From NCBI GenBank assembly GCA_030538475.1, contig JAUNTX010000002.1:1-64000 (forward strand): a stretch of DNA of 64,000 bases, given 5' to 3'. Shown here piece after piece: positions 52,785 to 61,067 of the stretch (position 1 is its first letter; each line of letters starts with the position of its first letter). The stretch comes from Dermabacter sp. (GTDB lineage Bacteria; Actinomycetota; Actinomycetes; Actinomycetales; Dermabacteraceae). Under the pieces are notes generated by a model. The model did no database searches, had not been told where the DNA came from, and saw only the letters and a list, made by a program, of their open reading frames with translations. The position numbers and the translations under genes are program-made.

Positions 52785-53750
52785 CTACTTCTTTCCGGAG
52801 GGGGCGGGGCCAAGTTCGGCGAGCAGCTGCGCCATCCGCGAATACGCCGTGTTGCGGTAGGTCACGAGCGCGTCGCGCGTCTCGTCGTCGAAGTCGCCCG
52901 TCCACCCGCGGCCGTTCTTCGTTCCCTTGCGGTCCGCGGCGATGGCGTCCTTGAGCATTTGCGGGGTGGCCAGTCGCTCACCGAAGGCGTCTTCGAACGT
53001 CGAGAAGCAGTTCAGGTATACGTCGAGCCCGGCCTGATCCGCGATGGCAAACGGGCCAAAGAATCCGAGGCGGAACCCGAAGGTGGTGCGCACGATGGTG
53101 TCCACGTCTTCGGGGGTGGCCACGCCTTCTTCCACGATCGCGGTGGCTTCCTTGAGCAGCACGTACTGAAGGCGATTGAGCACCATGCCGGGCGTATCGG
53201 CCACCTGGGCGCCCTGGCATCCGGCGCGCTCGAGGAGCGCCTTGACGCGGGCGATGACCTCCGGCGCGGTGGCCTCCCCCGCCACGAGCTCTACCCCGGG
53301 GATGAAGGGGGCGGGGTTGGAGAAGTGGACGGTGAGGAATCGTTCCGGGTGGCTGACCGCGGGCTCGAGCACCTTCACGGGGATGGTCGAGGTGTTCGTG
53401 CCGATGATGGCGTCGGGCCGGGCGGCCGCGGAGATGCGCGCGAGCACCTCCTGCTTGACCGCGGGAACCTCGAAGACGGCTTCTTCGATGAAGTCCGCGT
53501 TTGCCACCGCTTCCTCAATGGTCTTACCCGCGGAGATGTTCTGCTCCACGAGGGCCGCGCTGCCGGGCGCAAAGAGCCCCTGCTCCTCGAATTCGGCGGC
53601 CTCCTTGGTGAGCCGGGCCAGGGCCGCGTCGGCGTTGTCCACGCTCACGTCGGCGACGGTGACGGTGAATCCCGCCATGGCGAGCACTTGGGCGATGCCG
53701 CCGCCCATGTAGCCCGCGCCCACGATAGTGACGTTCTGAATGTCTGACAT
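52785..53750 (-). CDS. 3-hydroxyacyl-CoA dehydrogenase-family NAD enzyme
   Basis: 321 residues: NAD motif VGAGYMGGGIAQVLAMAG, catalytic His in VHFSNPAPFIPGVELV with the NTSTIPV loop, and the C-terminal helical domain GMVLNRLQYVLLKEA. The family includes L-gulonate 3-dehydrogenase, which acts on sugar acids rather than CoA esters. In this operon a 3-oxidation of a C4 acid or its phosphate is plausible. First gene of the six-gene operon. Two regulon boxes lie 72 and 137 bases upstream. Confidence 0.85.
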   Translation of the reverse strand: MSDIQNVTIVGAGYMGGGIAQVLAMAGFTVTVADVSVDNADAALARLTKEAAEFEEQGLFAPGSAALVEQNISAGKTIEEAVANADFIEEAVFEVPAVKQEVLARISAAARPDAIIGTNTSTIPVKVLEPAVSHPERFLTVHFSNPAPFIPGVELVAGEATAPEVIARVKALLERAGCQGAQVADTPGMVLNRLQYVLLKEATAIVEEGVATPEDVDTIVRTTFGFRLGFFGPFAIADQAGLDVYLNCFSTFEDAFGERLATPQMLKDAIAADRKGTKNGRGWTGDFDDETRDALVTYRNTAYSRMAQLLAELGPAPSGKK

Positions 53751-53818
53751 GAGGTCTCCTTCGACTGCCGACGACTCCCGGTCCGGGCGCGCCCATGCGG
53801 GCCCGGACGAATCAACTC

Positions 53819-53832
53819 GTGCCTATAGGATA
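53819..53832. promoter_or_regulatory. C4 regulon box, proximal
   Basis: GTGCCTATAGGATA, core 72 bases before the start at 53750. Partner box 65 bp away. Confidence 0.7.
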
Positions 53833-53883
53833 TATACCCCAGGCTGCCAGATGTCAACAGCCCTTATGCCTTCAGCACCCTGG

Positions 53884-53897
53884 CTGCCTATAGGAAA
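53884..53897. promoter_or_regulatory. C4 regulon box, distal
   Basis: CTGCCTATAGGAAA. The last four bases are also the foot of the dhaKL terminator stem. Spacing to the proximal box is about six helical turns. Confidence 0.65.
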
Positions 53898-53929
53898 CGG
53901 GCGGCCAGATATTCCTGGCCGCCCGTTTC
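53894..53929. terminator. 15-bp perfect hairpin after the DhaKL gene
   Basis: GAAACGGGCGGCCAG and CTGGCCGCCCGTTTC arms with a 6-base loop (ATATTC), 20 bases beyond the kinase stop. GTTTC at the descending arm supplies T residues in either direction. Confidence 0.8.
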
Positions 53930-53948
53930 TTCGTGCGCTTTCTGCCAC

Positions 53949-55658
53949 CTACCCGAGGCGCTCCCCCACGAGCGCCGCGATCATCGAGAACGAGACCGCC
54001 CCCGGATCGGGCGTGCCAATCGACTTCTCCTTGAGAACTCGCGCGCGCCCAAGAACCGCGCGAATGTCCTTGGTCGCCTCGGCCCGCTCGGCAGCGATCT
54101 CCGCCGCCGCACGCACGGCCGCCCCGGCCTCGCGATCATCGGCCTCGAGCGCCTCGGCGAACGGAAGCGCCGCGCACACCATGGTCTTGTCGCCCACGCG
54201 CGCGCCGCCGAGCCGCACCACGGCCTCCACACCGCGCACGAGCGCGGGAGCGATCTGGGCATCCTCGACCGCTGCATCGTCGGAAAAGCCGGAGCCCACC
54301 GCGGTCAGCAGCGCGCCCCACAGGGCGCCCGAAGTACCGCCGCCACCGATCGACCAACCGGCACCCGCCTGCACGAGCACCGTGCGCGCCCCCGCACCCC
54401 GCTCCACGGCGGCCGTGGCCACGCGGACCGCTTCGCGCACGCCGAGCACCATGCCCTGACCGTGATCGCCGTCCCCGGCAATCGCGTCCATCGCACCAAG
54501 CGCCTCTTCCTGCTCCTCGAGCAGGCCCTGGATCGCCACGAGCGTCTCAAGAATCCGCGCGGCCGAGGCCTGCGACTCGGCCGACGCCTCGGGAATTGGA
54601 TCATCGCCCGGCGCATAGACGGCGCCCCGCTCGCCGCCCAGGTCTCCCGCGACGGCGCCGCCGCGGCGATACGCTGGCGCATCGGCCGGCGCCAGCCACA
54701 GCTCCTCCAGTTCATCGTCCAGGTGCATGAGGGTGAGCGAGACGCCCGCCATGTTCAGGCTCGTCACGTGCTCGCCCACCTCGGGCCGCACCAGGGTGTA
54801 GCCGCGCGAGGTCAGCTCATCGGCCACATACCCCCACAGCAGGAACAGCTCTTCGTACTTCACGGTGCCGAGGCCGTTGAGCAGCGGCGCCACCCGCTTG
54901 TCTCCATTCAGCGCCGCCTCGGGAGCCTCCGCGAGAGCGCCGTCCACGAGCCGCGCGGCGAGCGCGCTCGCGCTCTCCATCGGCACCTCGTCCACGCCCG
55001 GCTCGCCGTGAATGCCAAGCCCAATCGCCATCGTGCCCGCGGGGACGTGGAACAGGGCGTCGTCGGCCCCCGGGAGCGTGCAGCCATCAAACGCCACGCC
55101 GAGCGAGCGGGTGGCATCGTTCGCCTTCCACGCCACGCGCTCCGCCTCGTCGAGGTCGGCGCCCGCCTGGATCGCCGCGCCCGCCACCTTGAACACCACG
55201 AAGTCCCCGGCGATACCGCGGCGATCACGGTGATGCTCGGGGTCGTTCGAGGCCACATCGTCGCTCACCTTGACGATCCGCACATCCACGCCTTCGGCGC
55301 GCAGCTTCTCCGCGGCCACGCCGAAGTGCAGGACATCGCCCGCGTAGTTGCCGAAGCCAAGGATCACCCCGGAGCCGCCGTCGGCATTCTTCGCCACGGA
55401 ATAGACCTGTTCGGAGCTGGGCGAGGCGAAGACGTTCCCGCACGGCGAGCCGTGGCCGAGGCCGGGGCCCACCCATCCGGCGAACGCCGGGTAGTGGCCG
55501 CTGCCGCCACCGATCACGAGCGCCGGCTGGCCCTCGGGGGTGGCCCGGGCGCGCACCACGCCGCCGTGGACGCGGAGGATGTCGTCGGGGTAGGCGGCCG
55601 CGAGGCCCTTCAGGGCGTCGGCCGGAAAGTTCTTGGGATCCTCGAACACGTACGTCAT
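53949..55658 (-). CDS. Fused DhaK-DhaL kinase (dihydroxyacetone/erythrulose kinase)
   Basis: 569 residues. The DhaK domain (1-335) has GGGSGHYPAFAGWVG and the substrate-binding His in GLGIHGEPGVDE. The DhaL domain (370-569) has DAIAGDGDHGQGM, which binds ATP-Mg, and GGTSGALWGALL. ATP-dependent fused kinases phosphorylate dihydroxyacetone; LerK and DerK of the Mycolicibacterium tetritol pathway belong here and phosphorylate erythrulose. That fits the island. Single-gene unit with its own regulon box 48 bases upstream and a perfect terminator downstream. Confidence 0.92.
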   Translation of the reverse strand: MTYVFEDPKNFPADALKGLAAAYPDDILRVHGGVVRARATPEGQPALVIGGGSGHYPAFAGWVGPGLGHGSPCGNVFASPSSEQVYSVAKNADGGSGVILGFGNYAGDVLHFGVAAEKLRAEGVDVRIVKVSDDVASNDPEHHRDRRGIAGDFVVFKVAGAAIQAGADLDEAERVAWKANDATRSLGVAFDGCTLPGADDALFHVPAGTMAIGLGIHGEPGVDEVPMESASALAARLVDGALAEAPEAALNGDKRVAPLLNGLGTVKYEELFLLWGYVADELTSRGYTLVRPEVGEHVTSLNMAGVSLTLMHLDDELEELWLAPADAPAYRRGGAVAGDLGGERGAVYAPGDDPIPEASAESQASAARILETLVAIQGLLEEQEEALGAMDAIAGDGDHGQGMVLGVREAVRVATAAVERGAGARTVLVQAGAGWSIGGGGTSGALWGALLTAVGSGFSDDAAVEDAQIAPALVRGVEAVVRLGGARVGDKTMVCAALPFAEALEADDREAGAAVRAAAEIAAERAEATKDIRAVLGRARVLKEKSIGTPDPGAVSFSMIAALVGERLG

Positions 55659-55705
55659 TGAGCGTCCTTCCTCGATGGCAGGCGAATACGTCGCCGGAGC
55701 CCCAC

Positions 55706-55719
55706 AATCCTATCGGATT
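55706..55719. promoter_or_regulatory. C4 regulon box before DhaKL gene
   Basis: AATCCTATCGGATT, 13 of 14 matches to the consensus, 48 bases before the start codon. Confidence 0.65.
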
Positions 55720-55781
55720 CTTGGGTCGGGGGCCACGGTGGTCAACCACTTCGGGCCGACGGGGCCCGCGCTCCATCCCGC

Positions 55782-56474
55782 CTATTCGTGCGCTTCCGGC
55801 GCCTGCATCGACCGGAACCGCACGGCCGCGAGGTGCTCCCGCAGCGCCTCGAGGGCGCCGTCGTGGTTGCGGTCCAGCACGCGGTCCAGGATGATCCGGT
55901 GTTCGCGCAGCGCATCGAGGGCATCGAAGCCGATCGCGCCTTCGTCGCCGCGCCAGGTCTGGCGCATGCGGTGGCTCAGCGGCCGCAGCACGCCCATGAT
56001 CCGGTCGAAATAGCGGTTGTCGGCGTGGGCAATGAAGACCTGGTGGAACTCCCAGTCGGCCTGGTAGTGCGCACGAATGAGCTCGTAATCGGGCGCCTCC
56101 CCCTCCTCGAAGGCGCGCAACAGGTCCACGTGCGCATCGAAGGCGTCGCGCAGATCCGCGCGGAAGGTCTCGCCCGCGGCAAAGGCGCGCGAGAGCGCGG
56201 TCGTCTCCACGACCAGGCGGGCGTCGATGAGTTCGTCAATCGCTTGCGCGTCGAGCCGGGGCGCCACCACGTATCCGCGCAGCGACTGGTATTCCACGAG
56301 GCCCGAGGCTTCGAGCGAGACCATCGCTTCGCGCACGGGCGTGGGAGAGACCGACAGTTCGCGCGCGAGGCCGTCGATGCTGAGGCGCGCGCCCGGCTCC
56401 CACCTGGCCTCGAGCAGCTTCCGCAGGATCATCTCGTGGACTTCTTCACGAAGCACCTGGCGGCGAATGGTCAT
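55782..56474 (-). CDS. GntR-family regulator, FCD (FadR-type) subfamily
   Basis: 230 residues. The N-terminal winged helix is LREEVHEMILRKLLEARWEPGARLS to SPTPVREAMVSLEASGLVEY. The FCD ligand domain follows, with metal-site His/Asp residues (ALDALREHRIILDRVLDRNHDGALEALREHL). Regulators of this kind sense sugar acids or related metabolites and bind short palindromes. It is the best candidate to bind the repeated AATCCTATAGGATT boxes. ATG at 56474 has GGGGAGAG; no box lies before this gene itself. Confidence 0.9.
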   Translation of the reverse strand: MTIRRQVLREEVHEMILRKLLEARWEPGARLSIDGLARELSVSPTPVREAMVSLEASGLVEYQSLRGYVVAPRLDAQAIDELIDARLVVETTALSRAFAAGETFRADLRDAFDAHVDLLRAFEEGEAPDYELIRAHYQADWEFHQVFIAHADNRYFDRIMGVLRPLSHRMRQTWRGDEGAIGFDALDALREHRIILDRVLDRNHDGALEALREHLAAVRFRSMQAPEAHE

Positions 56475-56600
56475 CAACTCTCCCCATGACCCGCCGCAGG
56501 CGCGGGCCGTTTGTTCCTGCGCGCCCGCACCGGGCGCCACGCCCGCAGGCCGCGCGGGTGTGCTTGCCAGCCTAGTCGAGGCCCGGGAGCCCCGCGGCGC

Positions 56601-56624
56601 CCCGGGGCCTGAGAGGCCCCCGGG
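56601..56624 (-). terminator. GC-rich hairpin after isomerase gene
   Basis: CCCGGGGCCT and AGGCCCCCGGG arms with a 3-base loop and one bulged base, 24 bases beyond the stop at 56648. No T run. Confidence 0.5.
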
Positions 56625-56647
56625 CCGCGAGGCTCGCGCTCAGCGCC

Positions 56648-57568
56648 TTACGCGTCGAGCGACACCAGGATTTCGCGCGTGTAGCGAATGTTGTCGGCGA
56701 TTACGGCGATGGCGTCGTTGCCGTAGTGCTCGCAGTGAATCGGCGCGCTGTAGCCCAGCTCGAGTGCCTTGCGCAGCACGGTGCGGTAGTTGATGATGCC
56801 GTTCTTCATGGGCGCGGGCGCCGTGAAGTACGCGCCCGTGGCCGGGTCGAAGTCGCGCGTGTAGTTCTTGACGTGGAAGAAGTTCGTGTACGGGAGCACT
56901 TTGTCGAAGGCGCTCTCCCAGTGTTCGACCGGCTGGTGGAGGCGCTGGAAGTTGCCGATGTCGGGGTTCAGGCCCACCGCTCGGTGGTCCACGTCGGTGA
57001 TGAAGGAGACCGCGTCGTCTGCCGTGCCGATGAAGGTGTCTTCGTACATTTCGAGGCTCAGCTGGATGCCGTGGGTGGCGCACGCGTCCCCGAGCACGCG
57101 CACCCGCTCGATGGCCAGGTCCCGACGGGCCGGATCGTTCGTGTGCCCCGGGGCCAGCCAGAACCACGGGGCCCTCAGCTGTTCGGGGGTGAGCGCCTGG
57201 AAGAAGCCGATGTTGAGGATCGGGACGCCGAAGCGGGCCGCGATCTCCACGTTCTTGCGCGCGAGGGCGAAGTATTCATCGCCCCGCTCCGCATCGATGA
57301 TGGAGCGGCGGGACATCGAGAGCGAGGCGAAACCGATGCCCTCATCGGCGAGGACCTGCCCGAACTCGTCGAGGCGATTCTCCGAGAGCGCCGAGAGGTC
57401 GATCCAGGCGTCGGTTGGGTCAATCGCGTCGATGCCGAGCGCCTTGACCATGCGCAGGTTCTTGGCCCACGCCGCGGCCGGGGCCTCGTTGTTGGGGGTG
57501 CCGTCGGCGGTGGTGCTGCCGAGCGTCAACATGCTCGCGCAGATCGGCCAGTCCTGGGGTGTGAACAT
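56648..57568 (-). CDS. Sugar-phosphate isomerase/epimerase, AP-endonuclease-2 TIM barrel (EryC candidate)
   Basis: 306 residues with a TIM barrel. Metal ligands are expected in LSLEMYEDTF, NPDIGNFQRLHQP, FFHVKNY and IHCEHYGND. The length matches Brucella EryC (tetrulose-phosphate isomerase of erythritol breakdown) better than the shorter OtnI/hydroxypyruvate isomerases, though OtnI remains possible. Single gene with a regulon box 34 bases before the ATG at 57568. Product placement in the C4 pathway is inferred from family and neighbours. Confidence 0.8.
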   Translation of the reverse strand: MFTPQDWPICASMLTLGSTTADGTPNNEAPAAAWAKNLRMVKALGIDAIDPTDAWIDLSALSENRLDEFGQVLADEGIGFASLSMSRRSIIDAERGDEYFALARKNVEIAARFGVPILNIGFFQALTPEQLRAPWFWLAPGHTNDPARRDLAIERVRVLGDACATHGIQLSLEMYEDTFIGTADDAVSFITDVDHRAVGLNPDIGNFQRLHQPVEHWESAFDKVLPYTNFFHVKNYTRDFDPATGAYFTAPAPMKNGIINYRTVLRKALELGYSAPIHCEHYGNDAIAVIADNIRYTREILVSLDA

Positions 57569-57598
57569 CGCTGTCCCTTTTCTCTCGCTCGGTTCGCT

Positions 57599-57612
57599 AC
57601 CCCTATAGGATT
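57599..57612. promoter_or_regulatory. C4 regulon box before EryC-like gene
   Basis: ACCCCTATAGGATT, core 34 bases from the start codon. Confidence 0.7.
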
Positions 57613-57649
57613 TATGATTTTTGGTGTGGCGTCAAGGAAGGAAGTCCTG

Positions 57650-58720
57650 CTAGGCGTGAACGTGGCCGCAGTTCGGGCACCGCCACAGGCGAAACTCCCG
57701 GGCCTCGGACGAGGCGTCCGGGCCGGAGTCCTCACCCGAAGGCCCGCCCTCGCCCGCCGCGGAGTCCTGGGTCTCGAGCAGCGCCCGGGCGAGCGCCGCA
57801 TCGGCGCACAGAATGTCCAGGGCGCCCGTGGCGAGCGCGCCGCGCACCCCGTTCAGCCGCTCCGTGCCCGAGGCGATCCCCACGACCGTCGGAATGGCCG
57901 CGAGCTGCGCGAGGGTGAGGCCAATGACGCGGTGGGACGCGGGCGGCCCGATGGGCGATCCGTCGATCCGGTAGTAGTGCCCGCACATGTCGCCCGCGGG
58001 CAGTTGCGCCTCGAAGGCGGCGCGTTCCTCGTCGCTCAGGCGCATGGACTCGAGCACGAGGCGCGAGGTGTGCACGCCGAACGTTCCGATGCCGACGAAC
58101 GCGAGCTCGCTCCCCTGCGCGCGCTCGAGCGCGCTCTTGACGGAGGTTTCCCCCATGAGCGCCCGCCACGTGAGCTCCGATTCCACCACGGCGGGCGCAT
58201 CGAAGCGTTCGGAGCGCGTGCCCGATTTTTCGGCGAGGCTCACCAGCATGTTGTTGCCGCTCGTGCCCGTATCCACGGTCGGCATCCCTCCCACGAGGGA
58301 GGTGAGGGTGCGTTCGGCCCCGAGCCGGAGCGAGGGGATGGATTCGATCATCCGCTGCACGGTGAGGCCCCACCCGAATCCGATCCGCATGGCGCGAGGC
58401 GCGCGATCAACGAAGACGCCCGCGGCGAGCCGCGAGGCCGCGGTCACGGGATCCACCACCGTAGATTCTCGGGCCACGTAGGCCCGTTTCAGCCCAAAGG
58501 CCGACGACAGCCGCGCTTCGAGGTCGCGGTCGCGCTGCACGGTATCGTCGCCGACGATCCGCACCTCGATGATGCCCGCGTCTTTCGCGGCGGACAGGAT
58601 GCGCGACACGCTCGATTTCGACAACCCCAGCCGCTCTCCGATGGCGCCCTGATCGAGGTCGTCGATGTAGTACATCCGGGCGACCTCCACGAGGGTGTGA
58701 CGGTCACGTTTAGCAGCCAC
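57650..58720 (-). CDS. SorC-family sugar-binding regulator with Cys/His tail
   Basis: 356 residues. The N-terminal HTH (residues 25-50, GAIGERLGLSKSSVSRIL) and the SorC sugar-phosphate domain (IGFGWGLTVQRMIESI, VGIASGTERLNGVRGAL) are typical; EryD of Brucella is of this family. The C-terminus carries an unusual extension of about 40 residues, acidic and Gly/Ser-rich, ending CPNCGHVHA, a possible metal site. Start GTG at 58720 has GGGAGAG. The gene is separated from the upstream PTS/oxidoreductase operon by a perfect hairpin and probably controls it. Confidence 0.9.
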   Translation of the reverse strand: MAAKRDRHTLVEVARMYYIDDLDQGAIGERLGLSKSSVSRILSAAKDAGIIEVRIVGDDTVQRDRDLEARLSSAFGLKRAYVARESTVVDPVTAASRLAAGVFVDRAPRAMRIGFGWGLTVQRMIESIPSLRLGAERTLTSLVGGMPTVDTGTSGNNMLVSLAEKSGTRSERFDAPAVVESELTWRALMGETSVKSALERAQGSELAFVGIGTFGVHTSRLVLESMRLSDEERAAFEAQLPAGDMCGHYYRIDGSPIGPPASHRVIGLTLAQLAAIPTVVGIASGTERLNGVRGALATGALDILCADAALARALLETQDSAAGEGGPSGEDSGPDASSEAREFRLWRCPNCGHVHA

Positions 58721-58751
58721 GGTGATGCTCTCCCTGCAAGCGGTATCGAAT

Positions 58752-58801
58752 GGGACGGGCCCGGGCGGGTCATGCTCACAATACCCGCCCGGGCCCGTCC
58801 C
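58752..58801 (-). terminator. 19-bp perfect hairpin terminator of PTS operon
   Basis: GGGACGGGCCCGGGCGGGT and its exact complement arm with a 12-base loop, 20 bases beyond the oxidoreductase stop and 31 bases before the sorC start. Confidence 0.8.
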
Positions 58802-58820
58802 CATCCTGCCGTGTGTCCCT

Positions 58821-60122
58821 CTATAGCGCACCCTTTGCGACCAGGGCATCCTGCAGTCGTCGCATCGCCACGAGCGGGCGCTTCTCATCGATCTCGAGAT
58901 CGGCCTCGGTGATGTACTCCCCCGCCTTGACGTCGGAGCGAAGAACGGAGGTCTGAAGCAGGCCGATGGGAACGAGCCCCTTCTCGCGCGCCGTCTCGGC
59001 TGGCACCGCCCACCCGTAGTAGTGGTTGCCGCCGAGCCCTTCGAGCGCCGTGCCCGCGTCGATATCGAACTTGGCGCGCCCCACCACTTCGGTCGTGACC
59101 GTCGTGGATTGGAAGTCCGCGGAGCGATGCAGAACCGCTTCGGCGATGGACAGGGGCGCCTCGATGGAGGCGATGTGCCACGGGCGAAGCAGCAGGTAGT
59201 AGGGCCCGTTGCCGAGCTTCAGGTAGTCGAGTTCGTGGGTGATGACATCGCTCGTGGACTTCACGATCGCAAACACTCCGGGGGCCACGTCGCCGGTGGT
59301 GTATTCGACCACGGGGCCCTTGTCGCCGCGGAGGATGCCGCCGTCGGCTTTGGGGATGAGGCGCTCGGCCAGCTCGGCGATGTTGCATTCGATGCCGTGC
59401 ATCCCGTCCACTTCCACGGGGAAACCCGTGGCGTTCGAGAGCGCCGCCATCTCGAGCTGGGTCTTGGTGCCGTCGGTGAACTCGGTGAGCATGCGCGGGT
59501 TCATGCGCTTGCGTTCGGCTTCGGCCTCGTTATCGGCGGGCACCGAGGTGGGCTTGTTGGGGTTGTTCTTGCCCTTGCCTGCCGCGATCACCTCGAACCC
59601 GAGGTCTTCGGCGTATTCCACGAGCTTGAGGGCTTCGACGGGCTCGTCGCCGCGGCACACGGTGTAGATCGAGGAGCCCGCGTTGGCGAGGGAGCTGAGG
59701 AGGGGGCCGACGGTGATGTCGGCTTCGACCGTCATGAGCGCCACGTCTTTCGCGTGGGTGATGCACGCGTACGCGATCTGCGCGGCGACCTCCGGGACGC
59801 CGGAGACTTCGACGACGATATCGACGCTCAGTTCGGGCATGGCCAGGCCGTTGCTGATCGCGGCCGCGCGGCCGTCGAGGATGGCGCGCTCTGCGGCCTC
59901 GAGGTCGTCTCCGGCCCGCTCGATGTCCGTCACTCCCGCGGCGCTGAGCGCGTCGGCGGCTTTGTCGAGCACGATGTCGGCCACTGCCGCAACGCTCATA
60001 CCCGGTGTTTTCTCGATTTGGGCGATCATGCCCGAGCCCATCTGTCCGGCTCCTACGACGCCGACGCGGATGGGGCGGCCAAGGCGCGCCTCTCGTGCAC
60101 GAAGATCCTTTGCGTAACCCAC
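58821..60122 (-). CDS. NAD(P)-dependent oxidoreductase with C-terminal SAF domain
   Basis: 433 residues. The N-terminal Rossmann domain is VGVVGAGQMGSGMIAQ, homoserine-dehydrogenase-like, with VVEVSGVPEV. A central catalytic part of unknown substrate follows, then a SAF domain (LKAGEYITEADLEID) as in sialate synthases and altronate dehydratases. It is last gene of the glucitol-type PTS operon, so it likely oxidises the polyol phosphate delivered by the PTS. Start GTG at 60122 with AAAGGA. A small Lys/Arg patch GKNNPNKPTSVP near residue 190 may be a phosphate loop. Confidence 0.82.
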   Translation of the reverse strand: MGYAKDLRAREARLGRPIRVGVVGAGQMGSGMIAQIEKTPGMSVAAVADIVLDKAADALSAAGVTDIERAGDDLEAAERAILDGRAAAISNGLAMPELSVDIVVEVSGVPEVAAQIAYACITHAKDVALMTVEADITVGPLLSSLANAGSSIYTVCRGDEPVEALKLVEYAEDLGFEVIAAGKGKNNPNKPTSVPADNEAEAERKRMNPRMLTEFTDGTKTQLEMAALSNATGFPVEVDGMHGIECNIAELAERLIPKADGGILRGDKGPVVEYTTGDVAPGVFAIVKSTSDVITHELDYLKLGNGPYYLLLRPWHIASIEAPLSIAEAVLHRSADFQSTTVTTEVVGRAKFDIDAGTALEGLGGNHYYGWAVPAETAREKGLVPIGLLQTSVLRSDVKAGEYITEADLEIDEKRPLVAMRRLQDALVAKGAL

Positions 60123-60173
60123 GGTGTTTCCTTTTCTGTTGAGGCCAATGACTGTCGGTGAGGCGGTCGGTTT

Positions 60174-60638
60174 CTATGTCGCGGCGCTCGCCCGGGCGCT
60201 GCCGCGCATGGCGCGTGCCGCTCGGGCACGGGCGAGGGTGCGTTCTCTCATGCGAGGATCCGCCGGTGCGGCCGGAAGCTGCGCCATCGCCGCGGCGAGG
60301 GCCTTGCTCAGGTGCTTGCCGCGCACGCGCGCGGTGACGGCATCGACGGGGCCGCACAGGTCGGGCCGCTCGGTGAAGCGGGCGAAGACGGTGGCGCCCA
60401 CCATGGCGCGAGCGCTCGTGATTTCGCCCCGGGCCCGATCCACGATGAGCACCACGACCGCGCCGCGCAGGATGCCCCGGCCGCGGCCGGTCACGAGCGC
60501 GTCGCCGGGCCCGTCGGCGCTGGCCGCCGCCTCGTTCATGGCCCGCACGTACCGGCGCTGCTGCAGGAACGTGAGGAATCCCGAGGCCACGAGCGCCACG
60601 AACAGTGCCGCCGGGAAGGCCCAGTCGAGCCCGCTCAT
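60174..60638 (-). CDS. gutM: GutM-like membrane-anchored activator
   Basis: 154 residues. One N-terminal span (DWAFPAALFVALVASGFL) is followed by LQQRRYVRAMNEA, then GDALVTGRGRGILRGAVVVLIVD, the pattern of glucitol operon activator GutM. GutM proteins support sugar-PTS function or expression by a poorly understood route. The ATG at 60638 overlaps the IIA stop by one base (TGATG). The basic C-terminal 40 residues are Arg/Ala-rich. Confidence 0.85.
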   Translation of the reverse strand: MSGLDWAFPAALFVALVASGFLTFLQQRRYVRAMNEAAASADGPGDALVTGRGRGILRGAVVVLIVDRARGEITSARAMVGATVFARFTERPDLCGPVDAVTARVRGKHLSKALAAAMAQLPAAPADPRMRERTLARARAARAMRGSARASAAT

Positions 60639-61012
60639 CACGCGGCCCCGCGGATCGTGATCGAGGCGCCCACGCTCGGCGCTCCTGCCTCGGGACCCGT
60701 GACGAGCACGGCCCCCGGCAGGACGTTCAGCTCTGGCTGATTCACGTACAGGACGATGTGGCCGAGTTCGGCGAGGTTCTTGACCGCGAGGTCTCCGAAG
60801 GCATCGACCCGGTACTCGGCCTCACCGATGGCGATGATGTCTCCCACGGCGAGGTCGCGCGTGGCCGGGCCGGAGCCGCGGTGCACGAGGGACACGTCGG
60901 CCAGCGCGTCGGGGACCGGCTCGCCGAAGAGGATGATGACGCCTTCTTCCATCATCATGGCCGCGTCGGCCCCGATATGACTGACCGTGGCACTCCACAA
61001 AACTGCTGACAT
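60638..61012 (-). CDS. srlB: PTS glucitol/sorbitol-type enzyme IIA
   Basis: 124 residues. The phosphorylatable His is in DVSLVHRGSG, and AEYRVDAFGDLAVKNLAELGHIVL and PGAVLVTGP match E. coli SrlB. It passes phosphate from HPr to IIB. The ATG at 61012 has AGGAG 10 bases upstream; a GTG at 61021 abuts that site and is rejected. Confidence 0.92.
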   Translation of the reverse strand: MSAVLWSATVSHIGADAAMMMEEGVIILFGEPVPDALADVSLVHRGSGPATRDLAVGDIIAIGEAEYRVDAFGDLAVKNLAELGHIVLYVNQPELNVLPGAVLVTGPEAGAPSVGASITIRGAA

Positions 61013-61067
61013 GAACAACACTCTCCTTTGACGGGGGGTGGGCAGGCGCGCTGCCCGGGGGCGCGGC

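Noticed and set aside
58812..58826. CTATAG near the end of the SAF oxidoreductase gene as another regulon box
   Set aside because: It is the stop codon context (CTATAGCGC) and lacks the CC/GG flanks of the box.
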